A DNA stretch of 64,000 bases from Bacteroidia bacterium (lineage in GTDB: Bacteria; Bacteroidota; Bacteroidia; B-17B0; Aurantibacillaceae). This document shows, in pieces, positions 63,992 to 64,000 of this stretch (position 1 is the first letter of the stretch; each line of letters begins with the position of its first letter). The position numbers and the translations under genes were made by a program. Below the pieces are notes generated by a model. It saw only the letters and a program-made list of their open reading frames with translations. It searched no databases and was not told the origin of the DNA. Where the stretch lies: the NCBI GenBank assembly GCA_026414605.1, contig JAOAIP010000041.1:62001-126000 (forward strand), given 5' to 3'.

Positions 63992-63999
63992 TATTTTTG
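63992..63999 (+). promoter_or_regulatory. -7 promoter element (TATTTTTG) of a gene beyond the window
   Basis: Exact TAnnTTTG match 8 bp after the M23 stop, at the window edge. It suggests a new plus-strand transcription unit begins just outside. Confidence 0.45.
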
Positions 64000-64000
64000 C

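Overview
The window is AT-rich chromosomal DNA from a member of the Bacteroidota. The evidence is the lineage-typical gene content (S46 dipeptidyl-peptidase, PorT and a PorG-like barrel of the type IX secretion system, a DUF3127 protein, YwqK/MORN_2 repeats, TPR plus PD40 plus CarboxypepD_reg architecture), the general absence of Shine-Dalgarno sequences, and repeated Bacteroidota-type promoters (TTTG, 19-21 bp, TAnnTTTG). I cannot place it in an order or genus.

Layout. 1-11.2 kb: housekeeping RNA genes (RsmI-like methylase fragment, trhP with a ferredoxin, rnr, dusB) around an S46 peptidase and an FkbM/GT39-like glycan pair. 11.2-15.7 kb: a degenerate thioredoxin-fold protein, a GC-rich repeat block, a multi-hairpin repeat, then MBOAT and fructosamine-kinase genes. 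15.9-27.4 kb: flavin reductase, DUF3127 protein with an SSB-like tail, sirtuin, msrA, rarA, porT/porG-like pair, OmpA protein, MFS, Asp/Asn hydroxylase, aminopeptidase P. 27.8-44.1 kb: all chromosomal genes except one small accessory gene lie on the minus strand (two methyltransferases, hydrolase, mnmG, LytTR regulator, PD40 protein, uvrC, leuS, argS). The tRNA-Lys gene is on the plus strand. 44.6-64.0 kb: every gene is on the plus strand (comM, OmpR-type regulator, complete DpnII-like GATC restriction-modification system, priA, GT9, M1 peptidase, then nadA-ywqK-histidine kinase-M23).

Most noteworthy: (1) three sites resembling the chromosomal centromere parS lie within 2.1 kb (28067, 28551, 30076) next to mnmG, a gene often near replication origins; (2) a 16-kb minus block and a 19-kb plus block diverge from 44.1-44.6 kb, where a nested hairpin array sits; (3) the 1099-aa M1 metallopeptidase carries a C-terminal domain that looks like an Omp85-type outer-membrane barrel; (4) the DUF3127 protein ends in DDLPF like an SSB C-terminal tip; (5) several promoters abut their start codons, implying very short or no leaders and fixing several starts downstream of the longest open frame.

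At least five interspersed repeat families occupy intergenic space, together with an IS30-type transposase remnant and a truncated DNA methylase fragment. All functional statements are from sequence reading; no database search or skew calculation was run.
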